Shown one piece after another: positions 18,542 to 27,584 of a DNA stretch of 64,000 nt. Source of the DNA: Lactiplantibacillus plantarum (lineage in GTDB: Bacteria; Bacillota; Bacilli; Lactobacillales; Lactobacillaceae); the NCBI RefSeq assembly GCF_014131735.1, contig NZ_CP039121.1, forward strand, positions 310,001 through 374,000. The letters are read 5' to 3'. Position 1 is the first letter of the stretch. The number at the start of each line of letters is the position of its first letter. The notes beneath the pieces were generated by a model. That model was given only the letters and a program-made list of their open reading frames with translations, searched no databases and was not told the origin of the DNA. Made by a program: the position numbers and the translations under genes.

Positions 18542-19404
18542 ATGGTAGAAAGATGCCTTTATTTAAAGTCAACAGCCACCAGCTTAGGCCCGCTGGAAAC
18601 AGTTCCGGTTAGCGTAAACCTGCTTAGTTCGTTCGTCCTACGCCGCCCTCCAGGCATTTCTGCCAATTGCTGGAACGCGGTGGACACAGATTTAAGCCGA
18701 AGACCACGTCTTAAATACTGGTCTTCCACTAACCAAGCCAAGGACGCTTGCTAAGTGGAATTTCACCGCTGAGCATTGGCCGAAACGCCTTCCAGTCGGG
18801 ACAGTATTCGAATGGCGGACGAAGATGTACCCAACTTTTGATGAATTTGTCATTGTTCTCCATAAACAGTAATTTTGTTAATCAACTGTTAGGTCGAAAA
18901 GATATTGGGATAGCTCGCTATTTCGGAATTACTATAGTAATAATAGAACACCTCAACAAAGTGGTTAGGGTAACCCTAACGTCTCGTTTAAAGTTCCTGT
19001 ATCAAAATAACCAACGACCAATTGTGCCGAGTTAAGTGGCCGTTCATCAGCCATTCGAGCGGCTTCCTGAAACGTGTTCGGTGCCACTAAAGTCTGTGCT
19101 TGCTATGCCAACGGACAAATGCCCAAACCGCATTAATCCGTTGGCTAGACAATGCTCGGCTTCAACCCGTGGCTTGAGACTGGAGGGGCTGGGTGACAAT
19201 GCTCAGTAGCCAAATTATTCTTAGTCGGAAGTGATTTCCTTCCGGCTTAGAATAAGACTCGTATTTGAGATGACGCGGGTTATGCGTTAGCTCAAATCGA
19301 TGTCGGCTGCGTTCCAGCAATTGTCACCCAGCCCCGGAGGTCGGAATAGGACGCTCACCGGCTGACGAACAGAAAACCAACCCTAAAAGGCATCTTTCTA
19401 CCAT
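18542..19404. ncRNA. 863-bp gene-free block closed by nested long inverted repeats: candidate large structured RNA or foldback element
   Basis: Three long perfect inverted repeats organise the block: 18542-18560 with 19386-19404 (19 bp), 18664-18678 with 19309-19323 (15 bp), and 19185-19200 with 19320-19335 (16 bp). Between them lie local hairpins: ATTTAAG/CTTAAAT (18690-18716), GTTAGGG/CCCTAAC (18964-18980), CCAACGGA/TCCGTTGG with inner ATGC/GCAT (19108-19144), TTATTCTTAG-type stem (19215-19255), and ATTTGAG/CTCAAAT with inner ACGC/GCGT (19263-19297). Frames in this interval are short and have no ribosome sites. No strong promoter was found on either strand, so the strand is left open. GOLLD-like large RNAs have comparable size and complexity, but the class was not verified. 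Confidence 0.5.
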
Positions 19405-19459
19405 AATTCAGATGGGATGGATTAGAATGGTAGCGATGATAGTAAAGGGAGGATTGGCT

Positions 19460-20101
19460 ATGGCGATTAGTAATGGGCACGTTAGTTTTAAGCGGCCGGC
19501 GTGGTTGGGAGATTCGATTACGGCGAATAATGGGTTGACGACGGTGCATTATCATGATATTTTGGCGGCTGATTGGGATGTCGAGCGGAGCGATAATTTG
19601 GGAATCTCTGGTTCAACGATTGGGAGTCGCTACGATGCGATGGCGGCGCGCTATCAAGCTATTCCTGAAGATGCTGATTTTATTGCTGTCTTTGGGGGCG
19701 TCAATGACTATGGTCGGAATCAGCCGTTAGGGCAATACGGTGATTGCGATATGACGACATTTTATGGCGCGTTAATGGTGTTACTGACGGGATTACAGAC
19801 GAATTGGCCGACCGTGCCGAAGTTATTTATTTCAGCAATTCATATTGGCTCTGATTTTGGCGGCAGTTTTAGTGCGGTGACTAATGGTCTCGGGTATCGT
19901 CAGTCAGATTATGAAGCAGCGATTGCCCAGATGACTGCGGACTATGGCGTCCCACATTTGAGCTTGTACCGTGATGCGGGAATGACGTTTGCGATTCCCA
20001 CTCAAGCGGCCATTTATTCGGTGGATACTTTGCATCCGAACAATGCCGGTCATCGCGTGATTGCACGCAAGCTGCAGTCGTTTTTGGATAGCCACTTTTA
20101 G
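19460..20101 (+). CDS. SGNH/GDSL-type esterase
   Basis: 213 residues with the four SGNH blocks. LGDSIT (Ser at residue 19) is the nucleophile block, a Gly lies in NLGISGST, GGVND supplies the Asn, and DTLHPNNAG gives the Asp-x-x-His pair near the C-terminus. It should hydrolyse ester bonds of acyl or acetyl groups. There is no signal peptide, so it is probably cytosolic. The frame extends upstream to 19412, but the GGGAGG site sits eight bases before the ATG at 19460, which was taken as start. It lies just downstream of the 863-bp structured block. Confidence 0.85.
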   Translation: MAISNGHVSFKRPAWLGDSITANNGLTTVHYHDILAADWDVERSDNLGISGSTIGSRYDAMAARYQAIPEDADFIAVFGGVNDYGRNQPLGQYGDCDMTTFYGALMVLLTGLQTNWPTVPKLFISAIHIGSDFGGSFSAVTNGLGYRQSDYEAAIAQMTADYGVPHLSLYRDAGMTFAIPTQAAIYSVDTLHPNNAGHRVIARKLQSFLDSHF

Positions 20102-20143
20102 GTTGGCCTAGTCAGTAATGAATGGCACAGTTGATCGTAAATA

Positions 20144-20180
20144 AAAGCAGCAGCACGCTAATGAGCGTACTGCTGCTTAT
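20144..20180. terminator. Bidirectional terminator
   Basis: AAGCAGCAG-C-ACGCT pairs with AGCGT-A-CTGCTGCTT around an AATG loop, with A/T runs, between convergent genes. Confidence 0.8.
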
Positions 20181-20203
20181 CTGAATCTAGGTGTCAAAAC
20201 GGG

Positions 20204-20632
20204 CTACTTGGCTTTTTTCTTAGTCTTGGGCCCTTGTTTATGCTTCTGCTCGCGCAGCAAGTCTTTGAAGGTTTCGATTTCCGTAGTGTGCTTAGCCATC
20301 CATTCCTTGTAGTTAGAATGGGAGTCGGTATCGCTGATTTTAAGGCCGGTTTCTAACCAGAATAAAGCTTCGGTTAGGGAACCGAAATTATGAAACCAGA
20401 GTGTGTGGCCGTTGTCAGAGTCCATGGCAACGTAAGACTTGTAGTGGGGCGTTAAAAAGGTATGTTTAACAATTTTGAATGCGGCCCGGCGACGAGTTAA
20501 TTTGTAATCCGGCAAGATATAGCGGCCAGGATGGGCCAGATGTGGGACAGAGTTCTTACGTTGTTCTTTATATTCAGTCAACATCGCTTTAGCGCGTTCG
20601 GGACTGATGAGGGTGATATCAAATTTTGGCAT
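20204..20632 (-). CDS. Hypothetical protein, 142 residues
   Basis: No family recognised. The protein is soluble, rich in charged and aromatic residues, and ends in a strongly basic tail (QGPKTKKKAK). The middle part (HTLWFHNFGSLTEALFWLETGL) looks like a compact alpha-beta domain, and the Lys-rich tail could contact nucleic acid or be disordered. The ATG at 20632 has AAGGGGAGCCCTGCT upstream, a good ribosome site. It stands alone on the minus strand. Confidence 0.65.
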   Translation of the reverse strand: MPKFDITLISPERAKAMLTEYKEQRKNSVPHLAHPGRYILPDYKLTRRRAAFKIVKHTFLTPHYKSYVAMDSDNGHTLWFHNFGSLTEALFWLETGLKISDTDSHSNYKEWMAKHTTEIETFKDLLREQKHKQGPKTKKKAK

Positions 20633-20804
20633 AGCAGGGCTCCCCTTGGTGAATAGCAGTATGGTTAATTATAGTAGTCAAATAATAATACTTATACTAT
20701 AATGATAGCGCAATTTTATGAAAATTCGAAATATAAAAACCTGAAAATTAGGGATTTTCCCTTTCTTACAGTAAATTTAAGTAAAACTAATCGGAGGTTT
20801 GATT

Positions 20805-21050
20805 ATGAGTACAGCACCCCTCAGTTCATTTGAAAAAAATATTCCGGCGGTAACCGAATTGTTAGCGGTTGATGCTGAATTGCAAACGTTCTTTGTGGCT
20901 TTGACACCTGGTTATCAGCGCGAATGGGCCCGCTTTATTTTTGGAACTAAGGCACAAGCAACTAAGGAACGGCACATTGAAGTTATGAAGACGGTTTTTC
21001 GAGCTGGCTATAAATCTAAGCGAGCGTATGATAGTCGGCCGGATAAATAG
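20805..21050 (+). CDS. YdeI/OmpD-associated-type small protein
   Basis: 81 residues. The pattern of an acidic N-terminus, LQTFFVALTPGYQREWARFIFG and then KERHIEVMKTVFRAGYKSKR is the C-terminal helical module of the YdeI family, where a residue equivalent to Phe-x-x-Leu packs the first helix and a Lys/Arg-rich helix closes it. In some bacteria YdeI proteins are linked to peptide or bacteriocin tolerance, but the function of these stand-alone short forms is unknown. TCGGAGGTTTGATT before the ATG at 20805 fixes the start. A TTG six bases upstream overlaps the ribosome site. Confidence 0.7.
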   Translation: MSTAPLSSFEKNIPAVTELLAVDAELQTFFVALTPGYQREWARFIFGTKAQATKERHIEVMKTVFRAGYKSKRAYDSRPDK

Positions 21051-21144
21051 GTGGATTTTGGCAATTTGAAATACGGTGACGGATTGCGATTAAGAATTGG
21101 GGTGTAGCCACCAAGATCTAAGCGGGTCTGGGTCCTGATTTGGT

Positions 21145-21669
21145 CTAATTGCTGTCAATTCTGTGGCTAGCAGGCCTTGTGAGTGCCTCTAAAGCCTGCA
21201 ATTCTGCTTCCCGAGCATTAAGCGTGGCCTCAATTGCTACGCTGAGCGTGCGCTTCAACCGGCTTAAACGGGGAATGTCTAGACTGACATCATCACCATA
21301 AATTGTTTCCAGCGGTGTCCACCAGACGGGACCGGGGTTGAGCGTATCACCGTTATGGCGAGGAAATAAGTGCCAATGAACATGCGCGTCACCATTCCCG
21401 AGTAGTTCAATGTTCATTTTGTCTGCATGAAAGGCCTGCGCACAAGCTTCCTGGACGATACTCATCTCTTCAAGGTATCGTAACTTCTCGTGTGCCGGTA
21501 AATGATGTAATTCGGTAACGTGATGTTTGGCTAAAAAGAGCGTGTAGCCTTCAAAGTACTGGCTATCAGCAAGGACCACGTAGCCCGTTGTGAGTTCGTA
21601 AACGAAATAAGGATTCTGATGTGCCTGAATTAGTTTGATTCGTTCACAGATCGTGCAAGTGGATGTCAT
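21145..21669 (-). CDS. HIT-family hydrolase
   Basis: 174 residues. The HIT signature HVHWH lies at 96-100 with the middle His as the likely nucleophile, within NGDAHVHWHLFPR. CTICER at the N-terminus is a small metal-site remnant typical of bacterial HIT proteins. The family cleaves nucleoside phosphoramidates or dinucleoside polyphosphates such as AppppA, releasing NMP. The C-terminal 60 residues form an additional helical extension (AIEATLNAREAELQALEAL). The start ATG has GGAGGCGAGCG upstream. It is transcribed alone from the minus strand. Confidence 0.88.
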   Translation of the reverse strand: MTSTCTICERIKLIQAHQNPYFVYELTTGYVVLADSQYFEGYTLFLAKHHVTELHHLPAHEKLRYLEEMSIVQEACAQAFHADKMNIELLGNGDAHVHWHLFPRHNGDTLNPGPVWWTPLETIYGDDVSLDIPRLSRLKRTLSVAIEATLNAREAELQALEALTRPASHRIDSN

Positions 21670-21750
21670 TCGCTCGCCTCCTGAGTCTTGATAAGATTAA
21701 GTATACGCGTAGATGTGGTGAGTACATCAAAAATGTTAGTGAAACGTCTA

Positions 21751-21797
21751 AAAAACGACGACCTGAAAATCAATCCTGATTTGGGGTCGTCGTTTTG
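21751..21797 (-). terminator. Terminator of the aldo/keto reductase gene
   Basis: AAACGACGACC pairs with GGTCGTCGTTT around an inner ATCA/TGAT stem; the minus-strand end has a short T-run. Confidence 0.75.
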
Positions 21798-21838
21798 ATT
21801 GTAAAAACTAATCGTCAATTCTGTTAGGTCGATCGTGA

Positions 21839-22759
21839 TTAAGGTAAATCGTTGCCAGCTGCAAAGTAAATGTCGTACCATTCTTGCCGAGAAAGCGTAA
21901 CGTCTGCTCCAGCAGCATTTTGAGCTAGATGTTCCGGATTCATCGTACCAAGGACGACTTGGAAGTGGGCTGGGTGCCGGAGAATCCATGCGGTCGCAAT
22001 AGCTGATTTAGTGACCTGTTTCTCATCGGCGAGTGCTTGCATGGCATTATTAAGTTCTGGAAACTTCGGATTGTCTAAGAAGATACCCGCGAAGTTACCG
22101 TATTGATAAGGCGACCAAGCTTGAATCGTCATCTTATGGAGCCGTGAGTATTCGATCATCTCGCCGTCGTGGTTAAGACTACGTTCGTCCTGCATGTTCG
22201 TGTGCAAGCCAAAGTCGATCGCACCGGTATGCATGATACCAAATTGGAGTTGGTTGATGATGAGCCGTTGGTTTAGTGCCGCTTGAAGCATGTCAACTTG
22301 CATGGGATTGAAGTTAGAGACGCCAAAGTGGCGCACCTTGCCGCTAGTTTGCAACTTGTCAAAAGCGGCAGCAACTTCTTCGGGTTCCATCAGGGCGTCC
22401 GGTCGATGGAGGAGGAAGGTGTCGAGATAATCAACACCTAAGCGTTGAAGCTCGCCATCCACGGCTGCCAGTATGTGCTGTTTGGAAAAGTCGTAACGCT
22501 TGCCAGGAACAATGCCGCCTTTTGACTGAATATAGAGCTGATCACGCGATACGTGAGCCTGCTTGAGTGCTTGACCGAAGATGGTCGATGATTGACCACC
22601 ACCGTAGATATCAGCTGAATCAACGTAATTGATGCCTAAATCAGCAGCGGTATCGATAACCTTGGTGGCTTGAGCGACATCCAAGGCGTCCATGCGCATG
22701 ATGCCAAGCGCCACGCTGGAAGCTTGAATATTGCTGTGACCTAAATTAATCGTTTTCAA
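21839..22759 (-). CDS. Aldo/keto reductase
   Basis: 306 residues of the AKR superfamily (YdhF-like). Catalytic elements are visible: DSADIYGGGQ (Asp and Tyr), YIQSKGGI (Lys) and FLLHRPD (His). GVSNFNPMQ and the late ATAWILRHPAHFQVVLGTMN are cofactor-binding blocks for NADPH. It reduces small carbonyl compounds in the cytosol; the natural substrate cannot be read. The frame reaches back to a TTG at 22777 that is part of the ribosome site itself. AGGAGG lies eight bases before a second TTG at 22759, which is the likely start. A near-perfect cre box lies 60-75 bases upstream, suggesting carbon catabolite control. Confidence 0.88.
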   Translation of the reverse strand: MKTINLGHSNIQASSVALGIMRMDALDVAQATKVIDTAADLGINYVDSADIYGGGQSSTIFGQALKQAHVSRDQLYIQSKGGIVPGKRYDFSKQHILAAVDGELQRLGVDYLDTFLLHRPDALMEPEEVAAAFDKLQTSGKVRHFGVSNFNPMQVDMLQAALNQRLIINQLQFGIMHTGAIDFGLHTNMQDERSLNHDGEMIEYSRLHKMTIQAWSPYQYGNFAGIFLDNPKFPELNNAMQALADEKQVTKSAIATAWILRHPAHFQVVLGTMNPEHLAQNAAGADVTLSRQEWYDIYFAAGNDLP

Positions 22760-22821
22760 AACTAAAGTCCTCCTCAATGTGCAACTTGATTTAAATTCAG
22801 TATACGGTTTTCGTAAGAGGA

Positions 22822-22835
22822 TGTAAACGGTTACG
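22822..22835. promoter_or_regulatory. cre-like box upstream of the aldo/keto reductase
   Basis: TGTAAACGGTTACG matches the CcpA consensus TGWAANCGNTNWCA at all but the last fixed base. It lies 63 bases before the start codon, in the promoter zone. Confidence 0.6.
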
Positions 22836-22871
22836 TCTGGTGCCGACTGTTGGTAAATCTGATTTTAGAGC

Positions 22872-22909
22872 AAAAAAATAGAACCCAAGGCTTCTCTGCT
22901 TGAGTTCTA
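22872..22909 (-). terminator. Terminator of the candidate ncRNA
   Basis: On the minus strand TAGAAC-T-CAAG pairs with CTTG-G-GTTCTA and is followed by seven Ts. Confidence 0.85.
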
Positions 22910-23483
22910 CTTATGAGGAATAATCCTGATTAGCAATGAAAAATTGTTCAGTGTTAATATGATACACCTTCATGCTATTCAATTTTACGCGTGTCCAACT
23001 TCTAACGGACTAACCCGTATTTATTGTAACTATCTGCTATAGTCGATCTAAAGTAAGGTTGTTACTTGATTGCGACTCGTTAGACGGGTTTTAACGAAAG
23101 TCAAACTCGCGTTTAAAACTTGGGAATGTCTTCGTAACAGACATGCACCTCCGTTTAAACTTTGTAATACCTGAGTCTACAAATGGAACTGGTAATGTGG
23201 AACTAACAACTGGTCATCGGAGACACCTGTTTCCAACTAAAACTTAGTTAAAATCTGTTCGTCATTCTAATGCCAATTAATTCTTTGCGGTTATCGTTTA
23301 TCTAAGGGTCAACGTTCAGTCATCCAACGTAAATCTCACGACACTCGCTAGACCGATAACGCTTCACGGCGCTTAAAACGGTTTCGATAACGACCCAAAC
23401 TGTGATACTAGCTGTCTAACATTACAGCGACAGCCAAACTCTTTTGAGAAGCTTTGCTAATCGAGGATTAATTCCTTTCCTCA
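22872..23483 (-). ncRNA. Candidate 612-nt structured non-coding RNA with its own promoter and terminator
   Basis: The minus strand here has a clear promoter (23490-23518) and an intrinsic terminator (22872-22909), with no open frame of useful length between. The interval is packed with perfect local stems: GCTGTC/GACAGC (23411-23434), ACGTT/AACGT (23312-23330), AACTAA/TTAGTT (23235-23249), ATGTCT/AGACAT (23126-23144), and AGTCG/CGACT with inner AGTAA/TTACT (23041-23077). A longer-range stem joins 23287-23296 to 23354-23362. The sequence CGATAACG recurs at 23385-23392, offering an alternative partner, and GGGTC/GACCC (23306-23310, 23392-23396) adds a competing stem. It is not RNase P, tmRNA, 6S or SRP RNA by their conserved motifs. 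ROOL-type RNAs are of similar size, but the class was not verified. Confidence 0.62.
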
Positions 23484-23489
23484 CTTAGT

Positions 23490-23518
23490 ATAATAGCATA
23501 AACCGCAAACGCTTACAA
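23490..23518 (-). promoter_or_regulatory. Promoter of the candidate ncRNA
   Basis: Read on the minus strand: TTGTAA, a 17-base spacer, TATTAT. The transcript should begin near 23,483. Confidence 0.65.
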
Positions 23519-23669
23519 CAAAAACAACCGTGAATTCGCAATAAAAATCAATAGTGACTCAAAACGCTGCTATATCGGGGATTATAGTGAATTTTTTTCG
23601 AGAAATAGTCGCATAATTTGCTGATTGACCGACCGTTTGAAAAGTCGGTTAATTAGCGCTAATAATTGA

Positions 23670-23697
23670 TTGAATATGGGCTGACATACGGTACAAT
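23670..23697 (+). promoter_or_regulatory. Promoter of the MIP18-type gene
   Basis: TTGAAT and TACAAT are separated by 16 bases. An AAAGCGCTTT palindrome lies about 15 bases downstream and could be an operator. Confidence 0.5.
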
Positions 23698-23819
23698 AGA
23701 AGTAGACAAGAAAGCGCTTTATATAACGATGACGTGTATCAAGTGTGGTGGCACTTATACCGCGAAACGTTGGCGTGATTAATCAGTGAATTCAAGCTGG
23801 TATGGAAGGACGAGATACG

Positions 23820-24131
23820 ATGACAACAACGTTTAAAGACCGGGCCTTCGAGGCGCTAGGACATGTCATTGACCCTGAATTAGGAATTGATCTAGTTAAC
23901 TTGGGGTTGATCTATGATGCACAATTGACGGCGGAGGGGACCGCTGAAATTACCATGACGTTGACCATTGCGGGCTGTCCTTTGACCGAATGGTTGGCTA
24001 AGGACATTCACGATGAACTGATCAAATTACCAGAAGTTAACAATATCGAGATTGAGATTGTGTGGGAACCTGCTTGGAACGAAAGTATGATGTCCCGCGA
24101 AGCTCGAATGGAACTAGGCATTCATAGTTAG
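23820..24131 (+). CDS. MIP18/DUF59-family metal-sulfur cluster assembly protein
   Basis: 103 residues, a single DUF59 domain. HVIDPELGIDLVNLGLIYD is the family's N-terminal signature, and TIAGCPL carries the conserved Cys. IVWEPAWNESMMSREARMELG completes the domain. Homologues (SufT, PaaD, YitW) help mature Fe-S proteins, probably by handing over clusters in the cytosol. The ATG at 23820 follows GGAAGGACGAGATACG; an upstream in-frame ATG at 23802 overlaps this site. The oxygen-sensitive Fe-S enzyme PflA is encoded close by, though convergently. Confidence 0.85.
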   Translation: MTTTFKDRAFEALGHVIDPELGIDLVNLGLIYDAQLTAEGTAEITMTLTIAGCPLTEWLAKDIHDELIKLPEVNNIEIEIVWEPAWNESMMSREARMELGIHS

Positions 24132-24281
24132 TGGCCGGCCTGTTCGCAGCCAGTCCAAGGGCTGACGGTCATTGGATAGGGCATGATTAAGGAAAGACGT
24201 TGCTGGTTTAGGCTCGCGGCGCCTTTTTTGCGTGCCGCTGTACTAATTCCAGCCAGCAATACGTGTATGCGTCGAGCCAGC

Positions 24282-24334
24282 AAAAAAACACCAGTGACAC
24301 AACCATCCGTAGACGATTGTATCGCTGGTGTTTT
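24282..24334. terminator. Bidirectional terminator between the MIP18 gene and pflA
   Basis: AACACCAG-TGACACAA pairs with TTGTATCG-CTGGTGTT with few mismatches, flanked by A7 and TTTT. Confidence 0.8.
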
Positions 24335-24355
24335 AGTCATGCTAGAAATGCCGAT

Positions 24356-25177
24356 TTAAAGTTTTGGCAATGGCATCCATGTCTTGTACCCGTTGTAATC
24401 AGCAGTGTGCAGTAGCTTTTCGGCATTTGCCACCCGATCTTGGGTTGGAGACTCGATTCCTTCAAGCCGGTACTTGATCTTCATTTCATGATATTTTTTA
24501 ACGCCCAAAGTATGGTACGGCAATACTTCGACTTTTTGAACGACGTCGTTTGGAATTTTAGCAATGTAATCGCCGAGTTTCTTCAAGTCTTCATCGTAAT
24601 CAGTCCGTTGGGGAACCAGGACGTGACGAATCCACATATCATCGTGGTGTTGGGCCATGTACTGAATCATATCCAAGATATTTTCGTTCCCATACTGGGT
24701 CAACTGCTTGTGTTTGGCAGAATCGATGTGCTTAATGTCGACCAACGAAATGTCCGTGACCTTCATTAGACGTTCGAACTTGTCAAAGAAAGGTTGTTCT
24801 CGGGTAAAAGGCTGTCCAGAGGTATCCAGACAAGTACTGATATTCATCGCCTTGGCTTTTTCGAATAAGTCCAAGATGAAGTCGATTTGTACCAGTGATT
24901 CACCACCACTGACTGTGATGCCACCCGTCTTGCCCCAGAAAGCCCGGTATTTAGCCGCGTCTTCGAGAATCTCGTCGGCCGTCATTTGATCGCCAACGTT
25001 GAGTTTCCAAGTATCAGGGTTGTGACAGTATTGGCAACGCATGTGGCATCCTTGAAGGAATGCCACGTAACGGATACCTGGTCCGTCAACGGAGCCAAAC
25101 GTTTCGATGGAGTGAACGTAGCCTATCAAAGGCTCCTTTGCCGCCGCTTGCGTTGTTGAAACTTGTTTGTTTTCCAT
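24356..25177 (-). CDS. pflA: Pyruvate formate-lyase activating enzyme
   Basis: 273 residues, a radical-SAM enzyme. GCHMRCQYCHNPD holds the CxxxCxxC motif (Cys 44, 48, 51) that binds the 4Fe-4S cluster. TVSGGESLVQ is the GGE motif contacting SAM. It makes the glycyl radical on PflB under anaerobic conditions. The N-terminal 15 residues precede the usual family start. The ribosome site is AGAAGGCGAAAGG before the ATG. It lies 36 bases after pflB on the same strand, the usual pflB-pflA order, and shares pflB's promoter. Confidence 0.95.
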   Translation of the reverse strand: MENKQVSTTQAAAKEPLIGYVHSIETFGSVDGPGIRYVAFLQGCHMRCQYCHNPDTWKLNVGDQMTADEILEDAAKYRAFWGKTGGITVSGGESLVQIDFILDLFEKAKAMNISTCLDTSGQPFTREQPFFDKFERLMKVTDISLVDIKHIDSAKHKQLTQYGNENILDMIQYMAQHHDDMWIRHVLVPQRTDYDEDLKKLGDYIAKIPNDVVQKVEVLPYHTLGVKKYHEMKIKYRLEGIESPTQDRVANAEKLLHTADYNGYKTWMPLPKL

Positions 25178-25213
25178 GAGCCTTTCGCCTTCTTAACTAT
25201 TAAAGATTAAATG

Positions 25214-27472
25214 TTACATTGATTCGAAGAATGTCCGTGAAATAACGTCATCTTGTTGTTCCTTGGTTAAATCTGCGAAGTAGACACAGTAGCCAGAAAC
25301 CCGAACCGTTAATGTTGGGTATTCTTCAGGGTGTTTCTGAGCATCAATCAAAGTGTCTTTATTGAAGACGTTGATGTTCAAGTGCATCCCATCGTTCTTC
25401 ATGTAACCGTCTAACATGTTTACTAACGTGTCTTTCCGTGATTCGAGGTCATGGCCTAACGTGTTAGGGGTAACGCCGAACGTGTTGGAAATCCCGTCAG
25501 TTGCGTAACGGTATGGTAATTTGGCAGTTGAAAGAAGTGAAGCTAATGCACCACTCTTTTCAGCACCGTATGCAGGGTTAGCACCTGGTGAGAATGGTTC
25601 GCCTTTTTGACGGCCATTTGGTGTGGTACCAGTGTTCTTACCATAAACAACGTTGGAGGTAATCGTCAAAACAGAAGTTGAAAGTTTGGCATTCCGATAG
25701 AGGTGATGCGTGTTCATCTTGCTGTATAATTCTTTGACTAACCATTTAGCAATGTCATCAGCGCGATCGTCATTGTTCCCATAACGTGGGTAGTCATTGT
25801 CGGCTTTGAAGTCAACGGCAATACCACGTTCGTCACGAATTACTTTAACGTGACCATACTTGATAGCTGAGATTGAATCCGCGGCATGTGATAAGCCAGA
25901 AATCCCAGTTGCAAAGGTCCGATCAAGATCAGTATTCTTCAAAGCTAATTGGGCAGCTTCATAGTAGTACTTATCATGCATATAATGAATTGCATTCAGT
26001 GAGTTAACGTAAGTGTCAGCTAACCAATCCATTTGCTTGTCTAATTTCTTCATGAATTCGTCGTAATCGATGTATTCTGAAGTAATTGGTTCGTAAGCAG
26101 GGCCAACTTGATCTCCAGCAATTTCGTCGCGGCCACCATTGATGGCATAAAGAATCGCTTTGGCTAAGTTTGCCCGGGCACCGAAGTACTGGATTCCATC
26201 AGCAATTGGTTGTGCGGAAACACAGCAAGCAATGCCATAATAATCGGTACCCCATTGTACCCGCATCAAGTCATCATTTTCATACTGAATGGTTGAACTG
26301 TCGATTGAAACTTCAGTTGCGTAACGTTTGAAGTCTTCTGGTAAGCGGTCTGACCATAAAATCGTGATGTTTGGTTCTGGTGCGGCGCCCATGTTGTCCA
26401 AAGTCTTTAAAATCCGGAAAGCAGTCTTAGTCACATGGTGTTGACCGTCGACGCCTAAACCACACATTGATAAGGTTGCCCAGATTGGGTCACCAGAGAA
26501 GAGAGAATTGTATTCTTCAGTACGGATGAACCGAACCATCCGTAGTTTCATGACGAATTGATCAATTAATTCTTGAGCTTGGCTTTCGTCCAGAACACCA
26601 TTGTCCAAGTCACGTTGGATGAAGATGTCCATCGTTGTATCAATCCGGCCAACGGACATTGCAGCGCCGTTTTGGGTCTTGATAGCAGCTAAGTAAGCGA
26701 AGTACATCCATTGAATAGCTTCTTGAGCATTAGTTGCAGGCTTGCTAATATCGTAGCCATAACTGGCAGCCATCTTCTTCATATCTGCTAAAGCACGGTA
26801 TTGATCTTGAACTTCTTCACGGAGGCGAATAACATCATCAGTCAATTCACCATCACCAATGTGGGCAAAGTCATTAGCTTTGTCTTCCATTAAACGATCG
26901 ATCCCATAAACAGCGACCCGTGGAAGATCAGGAATGAGACGGCCACGTGCGTATGCATCTGGTAGTCCGGTGATGATCTTGTAGTGACGTGCTTTCCGCA
27001 TGTCAGGAGTATAAACATCGAAGACGCCTTGGTTATGAGTCTTGCGATATTCAGTGAAAATCTTGTCGTTTTCTTCATCAGGGGTATAACCGTATGATTT
27101 CAAAGCGTCATCAGCCATTCGAATACCACCAAATGGCATGAAGGCCCGCTTCAAAGGCTTGTCAGTCTGGAGACCAACAATCTTTTCGAGATCTTTTTGA
27201 ATATAACCAGGGCCGTGTGAAGTAATCGTTGCAACGACTTTAGTATCAGCATCCAACACACCACCAGCGGCACGTTCTTGTTTCTTTAATTCTAAGACTT
27301 TGTCATTCAAGGTCTTAGTAGCGGCTGTTGGTCCGGCCAGGAAGCTTTCGTCGCCATTGTACTGTGTGAAGTTATTTTGAATAAAATCACGAATGTTGAT
27401 TTCTTCCTGCCAGTGCCCGCCTTTGAAACCTTTCCAAGCTGCTGGTTTTGTTGTCTTTTCTGATGTAATCAT
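25214..27472 (-). CDS. pflB: Formate C-acetyltransferase (pyruvate formate-lyase)
   Basis: 752 residues, full length. It splits pyruvate plus CoA into acetyl-CoA and formate in anaerobic fermentation. The catalytic Cys pair is in [10 protein letters not shown], and the glycyl radical site is Gly 727 in [10 protein letters not shown], 25 residues from the C-terminus. The usual SGYAV is SGYCV here. [17 protein letters not shown] and [14 protein letters not shown] are other conserved blocks. The frame extends nine codons upstream, but ATGGAGGCGAGAAA is the ribosome site, so the ATG at 27472 is the start. cre and Rex-like sites upstream suggest control by CcpA and the NADH/NAD ratio. Confidence 0.96.
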   Translation of the reverse strand: MITSEKTTKPAAWKGFKGGHWQEEINIRDFIQNNFTQYNGDESFLAGPTAATKTLNDKVLELKKQERAAGGVLDADTKVVATITSHGPGYIQKDLEKIVGLQTDKPLKRAFMPFGGIRMADDALKSYGYTPDEENDKIFTEYRKTHNQGVFDVYTPDMRKARHYKIITGLPDAYARGRLIPDLPRVAVYGIDRLMEDKANDFAHIGDGELTDDVIRLREEVQDQYRALADMKKMAASYGYDISKPATNAQEAIQWMYFAYLAAIKTQNGAAMSVGRIDTTMDIFIQRDLDNGVLDESQAQELIDQFVMKLRMVRFIRTEEYNSLFSGDPIWATLSMCGLGVDGQHHVTKTAFRILKTLDNMGAAPEPNITILWSDRLPEDFKRYATEVSIDSSTIQYENDDLMRVQWGTDYYGIACCVSAQPIADGIQYFGARANLAKAILYAINGGRDEIAGDQVGPAYEPITSEYIDYDEFMKKLDKQMDWLADTYVNSLNAIHYMHDKYYYEAAQLALKNTDLDRTFATGISGLSHAADSISAIKYGHVKVIRDERGIAVDFKADNDYPRYGNNDDRADDIAKWLVKELYSKMNTHHLYRNAKLSTSVLTITSNVVYGKNTGTTPNGRQKGEPFSPGANPAYGAEKSGALASLLSTAKLPYRYATDGISNTFGVTPNTLGHDLESRKDTLVNMLDGYMKNDGMHLNINVFNKDTLIDAQKHPEEYPTLTVRVSGYCVYFADLTKEQQDDVISRTFFESM

Positions 27473-27551
27473 TTTCTCGCCTCCATAATTTGAATCCAAT
27501 CAAATGATTGATAAAATTCTATATTTGAATCATAACATTTTTTGCTGGATT

Positions 27552-27565
27552 TGTAACCGCTTTCA
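27552..27565. promoter_or_regulatory. cre box upstream of pflB
   Basis: TGTAACCGCTTTCA matches TGWAANCGNTNWCA at every fixed position, and its reverse complement also matches. It lies 80 bases upstream of the pflB start, fitting CcpA repression by glucose. Confidence 0.8.
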
Positions 27566-27584
27566 GGTGATTTATTTCACGTTT
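27563..27584. promoter_or_regulatory. Rex-like operator upstream of pflB
   Basis: GTGA-N6-TCAC (27567-27580) matches the core of the Rex site TTGTGAANNNNTTCACAA, with weaker outer bases. It adjoins the cre box, and pflB is a classical Rex target in Firmicutes. Confidence 0.5.

Noticed and set aside
18491-19035. Two open frames of 87 and 95 codons inside the 863-bp structured block
   Set aside because: No ribosome sites, no recognisable protein features, and the frames run through perfect inverted repeats that explain the sequence better.
23720-23785. GGTGGCAC...ACCGCG resembling a T-box core, and a 17-codon frame with CIKCGG before the MIP18-type gene
   Set aside because: The core is interrupted, there is no Stem I or terminator, and the short frame lacks a ribosome site.
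27490-27515. ATCAA-N4-TTGAT near the pflB start as an FNR box
   Set aside because: The FNR site is TTGAT-N4-ATCAA; the half-sites here are in the opposite order, and the position is next to the ribosome site.
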